Below, one piece after another: positions 7,588-15,370 of a stretch of DNA of 32,090 bases (the stretch's first letter is position 1; each line of letters begins with the position of its first letter). The translations under genes and the position numbers were made by a program. The DNA is from Hassallia byssoidea VB512170 (GTDB lineage: Bacteria; Cyanobacteriota; Cyanobacteriia; Cyanobacteriales; Nostocaceae), in the NCBI RefSeq assembly GCF_000817785.2, contig NZ_JTCM02000073.1:1-32090 (forward strand), in the 5' to 3' direction. Under the pieces are notes generated by a model, which worked only from the letters and a program-made list of their open reading frames with translations, was not told where the DNA came from and made no database searches.

Positions 7588-8373
7588 TTATACTTTCACT
7601 CTGTCAATCAAGTAAAGATTATCGTTTTGTGAAGGATGAAAGTCCTTTCTCAAATAATCTCTGGCGTTAAATAATGCTTTGTACAAAAATTTATCTTTAG
7701 TCAGCCAAAACTCAATAAATTCCTGCCAAACTTTTCTATCGAAGAGTTTTCTGTCTTGATATAGCAATATCGCTAAACCCAAATTCAGAAACAATAAAAT
7801 CAAAATATGGGCTACGAACATACCCACTTGACGCAACAGATAATTATTAGTTGCATTTTGCAGCACATCATATAAAACTGTTTTGTGTTCAAGTTCTTCT
7901 AATGCGTGCCATTCAAAAAGTTGCTTTAACTCTGGTTCAGCTTCAGCAAATAAGTCAGTTTCTAAAGCAAACTCAGCCATCAAAGTTGTTAAATGTTCAA
8001 TTCCGGCAGCAATGGCTAAATTGAAATTAAGACTCATTTGCCGTTCCAGAATATCAAAAAGAATAGTTTGTTCCCAGCGAATAAAAGTATCAAATTTATA
8101 GCCAGAAGCGCGTAAATTATTCCAAAATTTTGTATGCTGGTATGAATGTTGTCCTTCTTGACATATGAAGGCTTGAGCTTTCTGTTTCAATTGCGGATTG
8201 TCAAGAAAGTTGATTCTTTTTTTGACATTCAGAATCAGATATTTTTCAATTTCCGGAATGAAAATTGTGAAGCTATTAAATAAGTGGGTTTTAAACACAC
8301 TTTGGTTAAACCAATATTTCTCAGTATTTGCGGAAAAATCAAAGTTTAATCGGCGTACTTCTATTTTGCTCAT
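7588..8373 (-). CDS. Predicted metal-dependent hydrolase, COG3687/PF10118-type, ferritin-like
   Basis: A 261-residue protein. Carboxylate/histidine motifs in the style of a helical diiron protein are visible: E73-G-Q-H76, E126-H127, E154-W-H156 and E159-E-L-E162-H163. A hydrophobic helix lies at about 182-205 (VGMFVAHILILLFLNLGLAILL), so it may be membrane-anchored. The family is annotated only as predicted metal-dependent hydrolase; substrate is unknown. The gene follows the TrpD-like gene in the same direction, but a 111-bp MITE-like element fills most of the 147-bp gap, and its left end is only 19 bp from this start codon. It therefore could supply or disrupt promoter sequence here. Confidence 0.75.
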   Translation of the reverse strand: MSKIEVRRLNFDFSANTEKYWFNQSVFKTHLFNSFTIFIPEIEKYLILNVKKRINFLDNPQLKQKAQAFICQEGQHSYQHTKFWNNLRASGYKFDTFIRWEQTILFDILERQMSLNFNLAIAAGIEHLTTLMAEFALETDLFAEAEPELKQLFEWHALEELEHKTVLYDVLQNATNNYLLRQVGMFVAHILILLFLNLGLAILLYQDRKLFDRKVWQEFIEFWLTKDKFLYKALFNARDYLRKDFHPSQNDNLYLIDRVKV

Positions 8374-8392
8374 ATGCGATATTCCTCAAGTC

Positions 8393-8503
8393 GATGGGTA
8401 TAAATAAACGATCCTGGTTCGTAGTGAGCGGTTTACCGCTCAAAGCAAGGATTTTAACGGCTTCAGCCGTTACTACCTTAAGGAGTGTTTATTTATGCCC
8501 ATC
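8393..8503. mobile_element. MITE-like element with 17-bp terminal inverted repeats and an internal cloverleaf
   Basis: GATGGGTATAAATAAAC (8393-8409) and GTTTATTTATGCCCATC (8487-8503) are inverted repeats matching at 16 of 17 positions. Between them are two perfect hairpins: TGAGCGG/CCGCTCA (8425-8442) and TAACGGCT/AGCCGTTA (8455-8472). Both are enclosed by GTAGT/ACTAC (8421-8425, 8472-8476). It has no coding capacity and no clear target-site duplication. It resembles non-autonomous, structured repeats scattered in cyanobacterial genomes. Mobility is inferred from the terminal repeats. Confidence 0.7.
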
Positions 8504-8520
8504 TAGATTAATTTTAACGA

Positions 8521-9612
8521 TTAAACTGCCTGATATACTACTTTGGAAACTGAATTTACAACTTGAGTCAGTTCTTGAAGTTTTGCCGCTACTGCACCAT
8601 TGCTAAATAATTCTTCCGCTTTAGTTATACCCGCTTGCATATCTGAACAAATACCACTTCGCCACAGATAAAATCCGCCATTCCATAAGGCTGTTTGCAT
8701 CAGTTCGCAAGGTTTTCCACTTAACACAGCTTGCATATCTGCTACTAGTTGTTCAGTAGTTTCCAGGGGTACATTCTTGGTAGTAAAGTTGTAGTCACGC
8801 GGAGCTAGGAGTAACCTTTCTATGGCTGTTAATCCTTCTTGTTGCGGTGCTAATGGTGCAGATAAACCGATGATTGCAGTGCGATCGCGTGGTAGATCAC
8901 AACTACCTTCCAATCCCTTTACTAATGTAAATTTGCTTACTCCCCGCAGCGTCAAAGCTTGTTGAAACATTCCTTCTGTGGGTGGATGCACAAACCCAGC
9001 AATAACATGAGCATCGCCAGCATAAGGACACCAAATTAACTCCATTGTCGCAAAAGGTGGACGCTTGCCTAGTTGGTCGCGGTACTCCCAAATACTATTA
9101 GTTAAGGGAAAATGCCGAGGCGTATAAACAAAGCCAATGCCCGTTTTTTCAAAGACTTGCTGAGTTTTTTCTAGGGGAAGTGCAGTCCAATCAACTCCTA
9201 ACTTCTGCCAAATTTCTACTAAAGGTATACCATATTTTGTTGGCAGGCGATCGCCACCATGCATCACCACAGATTGCCCCGCACAAGCCAACAGCAAAGC
9301 CGTCACCGGGCTGATGGGTGCGGTGCGGCTTCTGCCATCATAAGGTATGCCTAAAACTATCACCGGACGCGCAGAGTTAATATTTTGCAGTAGTGGTCCT
9401 AGTTCTTCATAAGCATCCAACATTCCCGCTAACTCTTCCCCCGTGGGACGTTTGATGCGGTGGGCAATTAAAAACGCACCGATTTGCGCTGGTGTCGCTT
9501 CACCCAGCAGCATCATCTTGGTAGCTGAAGCAGCTTCCGCACGAGTTAAATTTTCGCCTGTGTGGTTTCCGCTGCCAACTTTCTTTAGTAATTCTCTGAA
9601 TATATTGCTCAT
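8521..9612 (-). CDS. Anthranilate phosphoribosyltransferase-family protein (TrpD-like, divergent)
   Basis: A 363-residue protein. The N-terminal helical part (FRELLKKVGSGNHTGENLTRAEAASATKMMLLGEATPAQIGAFLIAHRIK region) is typical of the TrpD/nucleoside phosphorylase II fold. The hallmark TrpD loops are altered: the glycine-rich GTGGD loop appears as LGIPYDGRSR, and KHGNR as MHGGDR. It is therefore probably not the tryptophan-pathway enzyme but a TrpD2-type paralogue. ATG 9612 (MSNIF) is chosen, because an in-frame extension to 9789 is translated purely from heptamer repeats. It lies downstream of a LysR gene on the same strand, separated by 190 bp of repeats. Confidence 0.8.
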   Translation of the reverse strand: MSNIFRELLKKVGSGNHTGENLTRAEAASATKMMLLGEATPAQIGAFLIAHRIKRPTGEELAGMLDAYEELGPLLQNINSARPVIVLGIPYDGRSRTAPISPVTALLLACAGQSVVMHGGDRLPTKYGIPLVEIWQKLGVDWTALPLEKTQQVFEKTGIGFVYTPRHFPLTNSIWEYRDQLGKRPPFATMELIWCPYAGDAHVIAGFVHPPTEGMFQQALTLRGVSKFTLVKGLEGSCDLPRDRTAIIGLSAPLAPQQEGLTAIERLLLAPRDYNFTTKNVPLETTEQLVADMQAVLSGKPCELMQTALWNGGFYLWRSGICSDMQAGITKAEELFSNGAVAAKLQELTQVVNSVSKVVYQAV

Positions 9613-9800
9613 ATGGTTAGTGGATAGTGGATAGTGGATAGTGGGGAGTGGGGAGTGGGGAGTGGGGAGTGGGGAGTGGATAGTGGGGAGTGGGGAGTGG
9701 GAATTTTCTTTAGGGGAAAGGGTTGCATGGGAAAGAATTATTACCAATGCCCAATGCCCAATGCCCAATGCCCAATGCCCAATGCCCAATGCCCACTATC
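9613..9800. repeat. Short tandem heptamer repeats: GGGGAGT and CCAATGC arrays
   Basis: GGATAGT/GGGGAGT heptamers run from about 9619 to 9700. A second array of CCAATGC heptamers, six or seven units, runs from about 9746 to 9794. Both fill the gap between the LysR gene and the TrpD-like gene. Because the unit is 7 bp, all frames are read in 21-bp cycles and few stops arise, which produces spurious open frames on both strands. Confidence 0.85.
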
Positions 9801-9802
9801 TA

Positions 9803-10753
9803 TTAACAAGCCGATCGCTTTAATGAATCAAACTGTTGTGGTATATTTTCCTGCACCAATTGCCAAAAGTACTGGATGGGGGGAATTTGCAGGCGATCGC
9901 CTGTTGTCACCATGACAACCCGACGAGTTAAACTAGAATTATCTGGCAAACTAGTGTTAGCATTGCAGGCTAAGGGACGAACTGCAAGAGTAGGGTCAAG
10001 ACGTGCTTCGACTAATGCAGAGTGAGGTAGCAAAGCTATTAGTTCTCCTTGCCGTACTACTCCCCGGAAGGCATCTAAAGTATTTACCTCTAAAGCTGCT
10101 TGAAGTGTGGCTTCTAAGCGCTCAAATCTATCCTGTACCAAGCGTTGCATCCCATAACCATCTTTAAAAACTACTTGGGGATAACGAATTATTTCCGACC
10201 AAGGAATGCGATCGTGTTGTGCTAGGGGATGATTGGCACAACAGAGTAATTCTATAGGTTCATCAAATAGCGTTTCTACCACCATTTCTCTAGCGGTGGT
10301 GAGAAAGCGATTATTCATGACAATTGCCATATCTACTAGTCCATCTTTGAGGACTTTTAAAGCGCGATCGCTTCCTAATGATGTCACTCGCAATTGCACA
10401 TCTGGATATTTATGACAAAATGTTTGCAAAATTGGTGGTAGATAATAAGCACACAGCGAGTGAATCACAGCGATACAAAGTTCTGGCTGCTTTCCTGCGA
10501 CTAAATCTGCTAACTCTTGGGTGACTGTTTGCCACTCCAAGCAAATTTTGCGCGCACGGGGTAGCATCCTCTCACCCCCCAGAGTCAGTTTTGCTTGTCC
10601 TGTTCTGTGAAACAATTCTAAGCCCAAATCTGCTTCTAGTGCTTGAATTTGGCGACTGATAGTTGATTGGGTGACACCACATTTTCTCGCTGCTTGTTGA
10701 AAGCTGCCAGTTTCTGCGATCGCTAGAAAGGCTTGCAACTGCTCTAGGCGCAT
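9803..10753 (-). CDS. LysR family transcriptional regulator
   Basis: A 316-residue LTTR. The N-terminal winged helix-turn-helix is at about 1-60 (ETGSFQQAARKCGVTQSTISRQIQ, then LFHR). A periplasmic-binding-like effector domain follows at about 90-300 (LCIAVIHSLCAYYLPPILQTF, VDMAIV, ELLCCANHPLA). Which small molecule it senses cannot be told; it could be one of the cyanobacterial CbbR/NdhR/NtcB-like proteins, but no specific signature was recognised. It is upstream of the TrpD-like gene on the same strand, so that gene is a possible target. Confidence 0.9.
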   Translation of the reverse strand: MRLEQLQAFLAIAETGSFQQAARKCGVTQSTISRQIQALEADLGLELFHRTGQAKLTLGGERMLPRARKICLEWQTVTQELADLVAGKQPELCIAVIHSLCAYYLPPILQTFCHKYPDVQLRVTSLGSDRALKVLKDGLVDMAIVMNNRFLTTAREMVVETLFDEPIELLCCANHPLAQHDRIPWSEIIRYPQVVFKDGYGMQRLVQDRFERLEATLQAALEVNTLDAFRGVVRQGELIALLPHSALVEARLDPTLAVRPLACNANTSLPDNSSLTRRVVMVTTGDRLQIPPIQYFWQLVQENIPQQFDSLKRSAC

Positions 10754-11119
10754 TGTTATGTAGCCTGAATTACACTTTTGGTTTTAATTAGGTTAACGGA
10801 TGTTAGCGCATATTTTAGTACTGTTTGTTACAACCTATTTTTTTTATATTTATTTTTGCCATTTTTCTGTAAATATTAGACACTTTACAAAAATGCCTAA
10901 GTATGCGTCATAAATAATGCTTCAAGCAGTGCGATCGCGTGTTCATTTACCCCTCCGCATTAAATATGAAGTTCCGGGACTAAGCTGAAACACATCTAAT
11001 CTGCAAGCTTTAAATAAATCAAGATTCTTGTGGGGTGGGCATCTTGCCCGCCCAAATGTGTGCAAACGAAGAGGTGGAACAGCTTATTTATATTTATTAA
11101 TATTAAAATACTGAGTTTT
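10754..11119. other. Intergenic region upstream of the LysR gene and downstream of the kinase
   Basis: No gene is supported in these 366 bases. The half next to the LysR start is A+T-rich (TTTTTTTTATATTTATTTTTG near 10839-10857) and includes TTAG...GTTTGTTACAACC-type sequence that might hold an LTTR site. A conserved-looking G+C-rich hairpin lies at 11033-11053 near the end of the kinase gene. Confidence 0.4.
11033..11053. repeat. GGGTGGGCA/TGCCCGCCC hairpin repeat
   Basis: GGGTGGGCA (11033-11041) pairs with TGCCCGCCC (11045-11053) over a 3-nt loop, with one T-G wobble. It is 67 bp past the 3' end of the minus-strand kinase gene. It resembles dispersed cyanobacterial hairpin repeats and could also act as a transcript-end hairpin. 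Confidence 0.5.
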
Positions 11120-12229
11120 CTATACATTCATCTGAGCGTGCAGTTTTTTTTGAGTATTACCTATTGGCAATGTAACAGTAAAAGTAGTTCCTACCCCAAC
11201 TTCGCTTTTAACTGCAATTTTACCACCGTGTAAGTCAACACACTGTTTGACGATCGCTAATCCCAAACCTGTACCGGGAATGTTTCCCACATTACTGGCA
11301 CGATAAAATGACTCAAACAGATGCTGTTGGTCTTCTGGAGTAATGCCAATACCTTTATCTTTAATCTGAAAAATTACCTCTGATTCATTAGAGATTAATT
11401 CCAAATCAATTGGACTATCTTTAGGTGAATACTTAATGGCATTTGTCAGCAAGTTAATAAGAATATGTCGTAACACTTTTTCATCAATACAGGCATTTAT
11501 ATATTTATCTTCACAAAAAAAGTTAATTATATTTTTATTAAGCAATTGAGTTTCTTGAATCACTTGTTCGCAAAACTCATTTAAATTAATTGGAATTGGA
11601 TTTATTCTTTGCTTTCCTGATTCTCCTCTCGACAATAATAATATATCATCTAAAATATCTGTAATTTTTTTCACATAAACTTTAATCTTCTCGTAAAACT
11701 CCTGCTTTTTCTCTTCAGGTAATTTATCGCTAGAACGCTGGAGTATTTGGGCATAAGCTGAAATTGTATGTAGGGGATTGCGAATTTCATGAGAAGCTAT
11801 GGAAAGAAAGCGAGTTTTTATTTCGTTGATTTGTTGCAAATTATCGTTAGCTTGCTTCAACTCTAAAGACAATTTGCGCCTTTGAAGCAGCATTTCTACC
11901 CGTGCGTGCAATTCCACTTTCTCTATGGGAGTAACAATCAGCTCATGTATACTTTGCCATAAATGCCGAGTTACCATCCCCACATCTCGCCGAGATGTAA
12001 CTAATAAAAAAGGTAAAAATACTGGCTCTTGAGCTTTTTTAGTAGCTTCTAACCAATAACTGTATCGATCCAGCGTTCTAGCACAAATAATACACAAATC
12101 AAAAGATTCCTGCAAGCTAGGCAATTCATCATCAGAATCAGGTGAAAATACTTCGTACCGTGTTTCCAACCACTCCGATAGTAAGCGGCGATTCTCTTTC
12201 TGTTCTATAATTAGCAAAATTCTACACAT
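11120..12229 (-). CDS. Histidine kinase with N-terminal degenerate receiver domain
   Basis: A 369-residue cytoplasmic kinase with no transmembrane segment. Residues 1-115 look like a receiver fold, but the phosphoacceptor region reads DLCIICARTL, so the usual Asp is missing: a pseudo-receiver. A coiled linker leads to the H-box SHEIRNPL with H147. The N-box (INLLTNAIKYSPK), G1 (KDKGIGI), F-box (FESFYRA) and G2 (GTGLGLAIV) are all intact, so it should phosphorylate. It is the last gene of a three-gene unit after the receiver (2-bp gap) and the KaiC-like ATPase. A GGGAGA Shine-Dalgarno precedes the ATG. Input probably comes through the pseudo-receiver and partner proteins; this is inference. 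Confidence 0.9.
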   Translation of the reverse strand: MCRILLIIEQKENRRLLSEWLETRYEVFSPDSDDELPSLQESFDLCIICARTLDRYSYWLEATKKAQEPVFLPFLLVTSRRDVGMVTRHLWQSIHELIVTPIEKVELHARVEMLLQRRKLSLELKQANDNLQQINEIKTRFLSIASHEIRNPLHTISAYAQILQRSSDKLPEEKKQEFYEKIKVYVKKITDILDDILLLSRGESGKQRINPIPINLNEFCEQVIQETQLLNKNIINFFCEDKYINACIDEKVLRHILINLLTNAIKYSPKDSPIDLELISNESEVIFQIKDKGIGITPEDQQHLFESFYRASNVGNIPGTGLGLAIVKQCVDLHGGKIAVKSEVGVGTTFTVTLPIGNTQKKLHAQMNV

Positions 12230-12231
12230 AT

Positions 12232-12597
12232 TTAATCTCCCAACAAACTCTTAATCAACGCTAATAATTGTCGCATGACAAGCGGTTTAACCAGCATACT
12301 TCTAGCACCGTGAGCAACACTTTGGAGTTGAATTGTAGCGCTTTGTTTAGGTGAAATAACCAAAAAGGGAATTTGTTGATTTTGCAGTTGTTCGCAGCGT
12401 TCCCAGATAGTGCGATCGAAACCGGCAATATCTAACATAACTAACTTAATTTCCGATAATTCGCTTAATTGCCGATCTAATTCTGACAAACTATTAACAC
12501 CGATGGTTTCATATCCTTGTTTAGTTAAAAATTGGTTAAGTAATTCCAGATTGCGGCTGTTGCTGTCTACAGTTAAAATGAGGGGTTTTTCGCTCAT
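12232..12597 (-). CDS. Stand-alone response regulator receiver
   Basis: A 121-residue single CheY-type receiver without an output domain. D56 lies in LVMLDI, the conserved Lys is K104 in LVKPL, and the acidic pocket at the N-terminus is partly changed (LTVDSN instead of a DD pair), so magnesium binding may be altered. Its ATG overlaps the stop codon of the KaiC-like gene by 4 bp, indicating translational coupling, and it is 2 bp before the kinase. The most likely role is phosphotransfer or allosteric coupling between the ATPase and the kinase. Confidence 0.88.
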   Translation of the reverse strand: MSEKPLILTVDSNSRNLELLNQFLTKQGYETIGVNSLSELDRQLSELSEIKLVMLDIAGFDRTIWERCEQLQNQQIPFLVISPKQSATIQLQSVAHGARSMLVKPLVMRQLLALIKSLLGD

Positions 12598-14060
12598 TTT
12601 TCCCCATCATAATCATCTGCCCATTCGGGAGTACCGCTGAGAATTTTTCTAAGTTTGCTGAGTGGTCTACCTACCTTGATACCGTAACGAGTTAGCTCAA
12701 TTTCTCGCAATGTTTTTTCAAAGTCGGACAAGCGTTTCTTTAAAACACCGATCGCTTTCCGCATTTCTCCTTTAATTTCTAAATAGCGCAGAAAAATGAT
12801 ATTATCTGCAATGTAGCTGATCCCAATATCTGTTGCTCGAAATTCACCGGTGATGTGTTCCATCTCGTTAACGACAATCACCGTCACACCCATATTTTGC
12901 AAATATTTGCATAAAGCGTGCAAATTACTAATTAAATCGTCACCGCGCATCGCCAATTGATAACCAGCAACGCTGTCAATCATCACAATCCGGGCTTGTT
13001 TCTCTTCTACCTCTTGACGCACGATATTAGCAAATTCATCGGCGCTCAAGTGCAATGGATCGACTGGCACAACTGACAGCGTGCCGAATTTAATCATAGC
13101 GTGAACCGGAATGTTAACGCCTTCCGAACGAGCCACCAAAGTTTCTTCGGTTTCCTCAAAAGTGTAAATTACCGATCGCTCTCCTCGTCCGGCAGCTTCT
13201 TTCATAAACTGAAGTCCGATGGTAGTTTTGCCCACACCAGTAGGACCGGTTAAAAGAGTCACCGTACCGCGCTCTAAACCACCGTGCAGCAGTTGATCCA
13301 ATTCTGGTACACCAGAGGCAATAGTCTGATTAGTATATTCGCGTTTGTAATTTTCTGGTTGCAGACGGGGGAAGAGTTGCATTCCTTTATTGGTTAAGCG
13401 CACCGAATGAAGACCACTGCGGAAGTCAGAACCGCGAAACTTGGTAACTTGCAGCGTCCTACCTTTGCTATTGTTATGCAGGTGAATCACACCATCGCTC
13501 ATAAATTGTAAATCTTCGTCCGGAGCAGATCGGCTCGCTTCAGAAGTGAAAATTACCGTCGCACCACCTTCTAACAAAAAGCGCATAAATGACAGCACTT
13601 GTTTGCGAAACTGAAAAGCGTCGGTAGACATATAGCGAAACTGAGTTATCGCATCCAGAAACACTCGCTGCGGTTTAATCGCATCCAGAGACTCGATTAA
13701 TTTTTCAGTCGTTGGTTCTCGCTCTACCTCAGCTGGAGAGAAAATATCATAAGTTTCCATTTGGCTGAAAAATTCCGCAGATGGGCTGAGATCCAAAAAG
13801 TGCATCGCTCCGGTGTTTAACCCAATCGCTGCACCATTATTTTTGATTTGCTCTGCGGGTTCACCGAAAGTTATATACATACTCGGTTCATCGTTGGCTA
13901 CACCCACTGAGAGAAAATGCAGCCCTAGTGTAGTTTTACCAGAACCGGGTCCGCCGCGCACCAAATAAGCTCGACCTGGGATAAAACCACCATGCAGAAC
14001 TTCGTCAAAACCTCGTATTCCAGTAGAGAGACGCTTTTGATTCATGTGTGAGATTTCCAT
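12594..14060 (-). CDS. KaiC-like double-domain ATPase
   Basis: A 488-residue protein with two RecA-like domains. Walker A motifs are GGPGSGKTT (K42) and GPTGVGKTT (K278). The catalytic glutamate pair is changed to G66-E67 in domain 1 and intact as E302-E303 in domain 2. The segment aligned by eye with the KaiC phosphosites reads TDIGISYIAD: T410 and S415 correspond to T426 and S431, while the T432 position is Tyr (Y416). No kaiA or kaiB is nearby, so this is a clock-protein paralogue rather than the clock KaiC. The ATG at 14060 is chosen for its GAGGTGGAG Shine-Dalgarno at 14067-14075; an in-frame ATG at 14045 is the alternative. It heads the operon with the receiver and kinase. Confidence 0.88.
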   Translation of the reverse strand: MEISHMNQKRLSTGIRGFDEVLHGGFIPGRAYLVRGGPGSGKTTLGLHFLSVGVANDEPSMYITFGEPAEQIKNNGAAIGLNTGAMHFLDLSPSAEFFSQMETYDIFSPAEVEREPTTEKLIESLDAIKPQRVFLDAITQFRYMSTDAFQFRKQVLSFMRFLLEGGATVIFTSEASRSAPDEDLQFMSDGVIHLHNNSKGRTLQVTKFRGSDFRSGLHSVRLTNKGMQLFPRLQPENYKREYTNQTIASGVPELDQLLHGGLERGTVTLLTGPTGVGKTTIGLQFMKEAAGRGERSVIYTFEETEETLVARSEGVNIPVHAMIKFGTLSVVPVDPLHLSADEFANIVRQEVEEKQARIVMIDSVAGYQLAMRGDDLISNLHALCKYLQNMGVTVIVVNEMEHITGEFRATDIGISYIADNIIFLRYLEIKGEMRKAIGVLKKRLSDFEKTLREIELTRYGIKVGRPLSKLRKILSGTPEWADDYDGEK

Positions 14061-14065
14061 TAACA

Positions 14066-14091
14066 AACTCCACCTCAAGAGTGATGGAGTT
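14066..14091. promoter_or_regulatory. Inverted repeat covering the KaiC-like gene ribosome-binding site
   Basis: AACTCCA (14066-14072) and TGGAGTT (14085-14091) are a 7-bp inverted repeat. The left arm contains part of the GAGGTGGAG Shine-Dalgarno of the minus-strand gene. In the mRNA this could pair and mask the site. A second pairing, ACAAACT (14063-14069) with AGTTTGT (14098-14104), would be an alternative structure. Regulation is inference. Confidence 0.3.
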
Positions 14092-14237
14092 GAAAAAAGT
14101 TTGTACCCATTAGATTGATACCATAAATCCTACAAATGTTTATTCTAAAGCTGGTTGGGAAATCCTCACTGGGTATTAAGCTCAGATTGATAGAATTGAA
14201 ATAGTAGCACTATTGTTCAATCTAGCCATAGAGAAAC

Positions 14238-14804
14238 ATGCCTTCAAGTTGCATTTCTGTTGAGAAAAAAAAGTTAAAAAATCCGCCTTTGTCACTTCAC
14301 TATCTAGGCGATCGCGTTTTGCGTCAACCCGCGAAGCGCATTGCCAAAGTCGATGACGAACTTCGCCAACTGATACGCGAAATGCTGCAAACTATGTACA
14401 GCAAAGATGGCATTGGTTTGGCTGCACCGCAAGTAGCAGTTAACAAACAACTAATTGTCATCGACTGCGAACCAGATAATGCAGCTAATCCCCCACTTGT
14501 TTTAATTAACCCGACAATAAAACAGGTAAGTCGTGATATAGTTGTTGCTCAAGAAGGATGTCTCAGCATTCCCAACGTATATATAGATGTCAAGCGCCCA
14601 GAAGTTGTGGAAGTTGCATACAAAGATGAGAATGGGCGCCCTCGGACATTGAAAGCAGGGGATTTACTCGCACGCTGCATTCAGCACGAGATGGATCACC
14701 TCAACGGTGTGCTGTTTGTAGATCGGGTAGAAAATTCTTTGACATTGAACGAGGAGTTATCCAAGAATGGCTTCTCCTATCAAGCTGTGAAACCAGTAGC
14801 ATAA
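14238..14804 (+). CDS. def: Peptide deformylase
   Basis: A 188-residue metalloenzyme that removes the N-terminal formyl group from new proteins. The three family motifs are intact: GIGLAAPQ (58-65), EGCLS with metal ligand C108, and QHEMDH with ligands H150 and H154 and catalytic E151. The N-terminal 17 residues are a variable lysine-rich extension. A small membrane-protein gene follows 13 bp later, and the two probably share the terminator-like hairpin at 15036-15088. The start is the only upstream ATG giving normal family length. Confidence 0.95.
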   Translation: MPSSCISVEKKKLKNPPLSLHYLGDRVLRQPAKRIAKVDDELRQLIREMLQTMYSKDGIGLAAPQVAVNKQLIVIDCEPDNAANPPLVLINPTIKQVSRDIVVAQEGCLSIPNVYIDVKRPEVVEVAYKDENGRPRTLKAGDLLARCIQHEMDHLNGVLFVDRVENSLTLNEELSKNGFSYQAVKPVA

Positions 14805-14817
14805 GGTAGTGTGAAGT

Positions 14818-15021
14818 ATGATAATGACTCCAAAAAGCGGACTGTTTTTAGCAGGTTGTTGTGTAACAGCGATCGCCGGTGTCGGTTCAGTATTTGAACT
14901 GTCTTCCGGACAACCCGATTTAGGTATGCAAACAACCGCAATTATTTTGGCATTAAGCATTCCCCTCACCGGATTATTTTTCTTTGCCGCAGTCCGAGAT
15001 ACAAAGGCTAACATTAAATAA
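14818..15021 (+). CDS. Small two-span membrane protein, 67 aa
   Basis: Two hydrophobic segments, about 8-26 (GLFLAGCCVTAIAGVGSVF) and 39-59 (TTAIILALSIPLTGLFFFAAV), are joined by a short polar loop, with a basic C-terminal tail. It looks like conserved small cyanobacterial hypotheticals; I recognise no function. It follows def by 13 bp and is probably co-transcribed. Starting at the third codon (ATG ACT CCA) is equally possible. Confidence 0.65.
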   Translation: MIMTPKSGLFLAGCCVTAIAGVGSVFELSSGQPDLGMQTTAIILALSIPLTGLFFFAAVRDTKANIK

Positions 15022-15035
15022 GCATCAGGTACGTA

Positions 15036-15096
15036 AAAAGGTAAAAGGTAAAAGGATGGACGGAATTATTCTTTACCTTTTACCTTTTATTTTTTG
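15036..15096 (+). terminator. Long hairpin with T-run after def and the small gene
   Basis: Bases 15036-15052 (AAAAGGTAAAAGGTAAA) pair perfectly over 17 bp with 15072-15088, with a 19-nt loop, and a T-rich run (ATTTTTTG) follows. The structure and T-run fit an intrinsic terminator, although the arms are made of AAAAGGT heptamers. Confidence 0.6.
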
Positions 15097-15360
15097 CTGG
15101 GAATAGGTAATTGGGAATTGGGAATTGGGAATAGGTAATTGGGAATAGGTAATTGGGAATAGGGCATTGGGAATTGGGCATGGGACTCCTTGGAGACAGG
15201 GAGACAAGGGGACAAGGAGACAAGGAAGACAAGGAGGACAAGGAGGACAAGGGGACAAGGGGACAAGGTGAATTTTCTTTGTTGTCTCCCTGTCTCCCTA
15301 TCTCCCTGTCTCCCTGTCTCCCCATTCCCCATTACCCATTCCCCATTCCCCATTACCCTA
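15097..15360. repeat. Mixed heptamer repeat block with complementary arms
   Basis: GGGAATTG/GGGAATAGGTAATT-type units run from about 15099 to 15175. GGAGACAAG/GGACAAG units follow to about 15270, then complementary CTCCCTGTCTCC units (about 15283-15323) and CCATTCCCC/CCATTACC units to 15358. The purine and pyrimidine halves can pair over a long distance. No gene is present; open frames through this block are artefacts of the repeat. Confidence 0.8.
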
Positions 15361-15370
15361 AAATAGAATC

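Noticed and set aside
9613-9789. 59-residue N-terminal extension of the TrpD-like protein
   Set aside because: It is translated entirely from GGGGAGT and CCAATGC heptamers; the family N-terminus begins at 9612.
12594-14060. Clock protein KaiC itself
   Set aside because: No kaiA or kaiB is nearby, the T432 position is Tyr, and domain 1 lacks the full glutamate pair.
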